Of a stretch of 6,967 bases of DNA, positions 6,717-6,967 are shown one piece after another. This DNA is from JBBRCE01 sp038205115 (GTDB lineage: Bacteria > Planctomycetota > Planctomycetia > Pirellulales > JBBRCE01), in NCBI GenBank assembly GCA_038205115.1, contig JBBRCE010000101.1:1-6967 (forward strand), written 5' to 3'. Positions within the stretch are counted from its first letter, which is position 1; the number at the start of each line of letters is the position of its first letter. The notes beneath the pieces are model-generated. The model was not told the DNA's origin. It was given only the letters and a program-made list of their open reading frames with translations, and made no database searches. The position numbers and the translations under genes are program-made.

Positions 6717-6878
6717 TTACCTAGCGATTTGCATCCGGCGGCGGCGAGCCATGACAAACAGTCCGATGATGCCCGTCAGGCCCAGCAGCCAAGTACTTGG
6801 TTCGGGCACGGCGGTGACCGAGCCCAGCGAGCCACCGAGCGAACCCAGTGTATGGACTTCGCCAGACAGCGCGCCGCT
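6717..6878 (-). repeat. Right copy of an inverted paralogous repeat (PEP-CTERM gene end)
   Basis: This is the inverted partner of 1-162: same length, no gaps, about 86% identical by hand count. The copies face each other across about 6.5 kb. Similarity may continue past both window edges into the bodies of the two genes. Confidence 0.8.
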
Positions 6879-6967
6879 TTGTGCCGCAAAAGCTGAGTCC
6901 ATCAGCGAGTAGTCTGCGGCGGTAATCGAGCCGTCGTAGTCGAAGTCGCCGTTGGCCCAACCGGTCT
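6717..6967 (-). CDS. Dockerin-like repeat plus PEP-CTERM tail of an exported protein (5' truncated by window)
   Basis: The minus-strand frame is open from the window edge and ends in TAA at 6719-6717. About 83 residues are visible. The first part reads GWANGDFDYDGSITAADYSLMD, a dockerin-type/EF-hand-like calcium-binding loop (Asp, Asp, Asp, Gly spacing) ending in a helix, of the kind found near the C-terminus of many planctomycete surface proteins. After a Gly/Ser linker comes the PEP-CTERM signal: VPEPSTW, a hydrophobic helix (LLGLTGIIGLFVM) and a basic end (ARRRRMQIAR). The protein is expected to be exported and processed by an exosortase. An internal ATG at 6902 is not the true start, because the dockerin-like sequence is continuous upstream of it. 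The catalytic or binding domains lie outside the window, so its function is unknown. The last 54 codons, counting the stop, are a close paralogue of the gene end at 1-162. Confidence 0.85.
   Translation of the reverse strand, partial: TGWANGDFDYDGSITAADYSLMDSAFAAQSGALSGEVHTLGSLGGSLGSVTAVPEPSTWLLGLTGIIGLFVMARRRRMQIAR

Noticed and set aside
5969..6757. Minus-strand open frame of 262 codons across dcd
   Set aside because: It is antisense to an intact dcd with all motifs and runs into the neighbouring PEP-CTERM gene end; no domain is visible.

Overview
The window looks like chromosomal DNA of a planctomycete, probably of the Pirellulales type. The reasons are PEP-CTERM sorting tails at both ends, one of them behind a dockerin-like calcium-binding repeat of the style common in planctomycete secreted proteins, together with a large stand-alone RND/MMPL exporter, weak or absent Shine-Dalgarno sequences, and moderately high GC. 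The taxonomic placement is inferred from gene character, because no rRNA gene is present.

Layout: (1) 1-162, plus strand: the last 53 codons of a PEP-CTERM protein. (2) 215-3088, minus strand: a complete 957-residue RND-superfamily exporter, convergent with the first gene; a small hairpin lies across the junction. (3) 3089-3314: a divergent intergenic region with a candidate promoter for the next gene. (4) 3315-4892, plus: glutamyl-tRNA synthetase (gltX, 525 aa). (5) 4893-5286: a 394-bp gap containing a 167-bp fold-back repeat with 20-bp perfect inverted arms, followed by a candidate promoter. (6) 5287-5937, plus: endonuclease III (nth, 216 aa) with an intact catalytic Lys/Asp pair and iron-sulfur cysteines. 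(7) 6047-6616, plus: dCTP deaminase (dcd, 189 aa). (8) 6717-6967, minus: the C-terminal part of a second PEP-CTERM protein.

The middle genes are housekeeping functions: tRNA charging, repair of oxidised bases, and the supply of dUMP/dTTP precursors. gltX, nth and dcd share a strand, but their gaps (394 and 109 bp) do not indicate a tight operon. Nth and Dcd are loosely linked through DNA precursor and base quality, but I see no evidence of a dedicated joint system.

The most notable structure is the pair of PEP-CTERM gene ends, which point toward each other from the two edges. Their last 162 bp align without gaps at roughly 86% nucleotide identity (my hand count), so the whole housekeeping block is bracketed by inverted homologous sequence. 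The second is the intergenic fold-back repeat. I found no convincing novel defence, mobile or biosynthetic system, no CRISPR array, no tRNA or rRNA gene, and no transposase.
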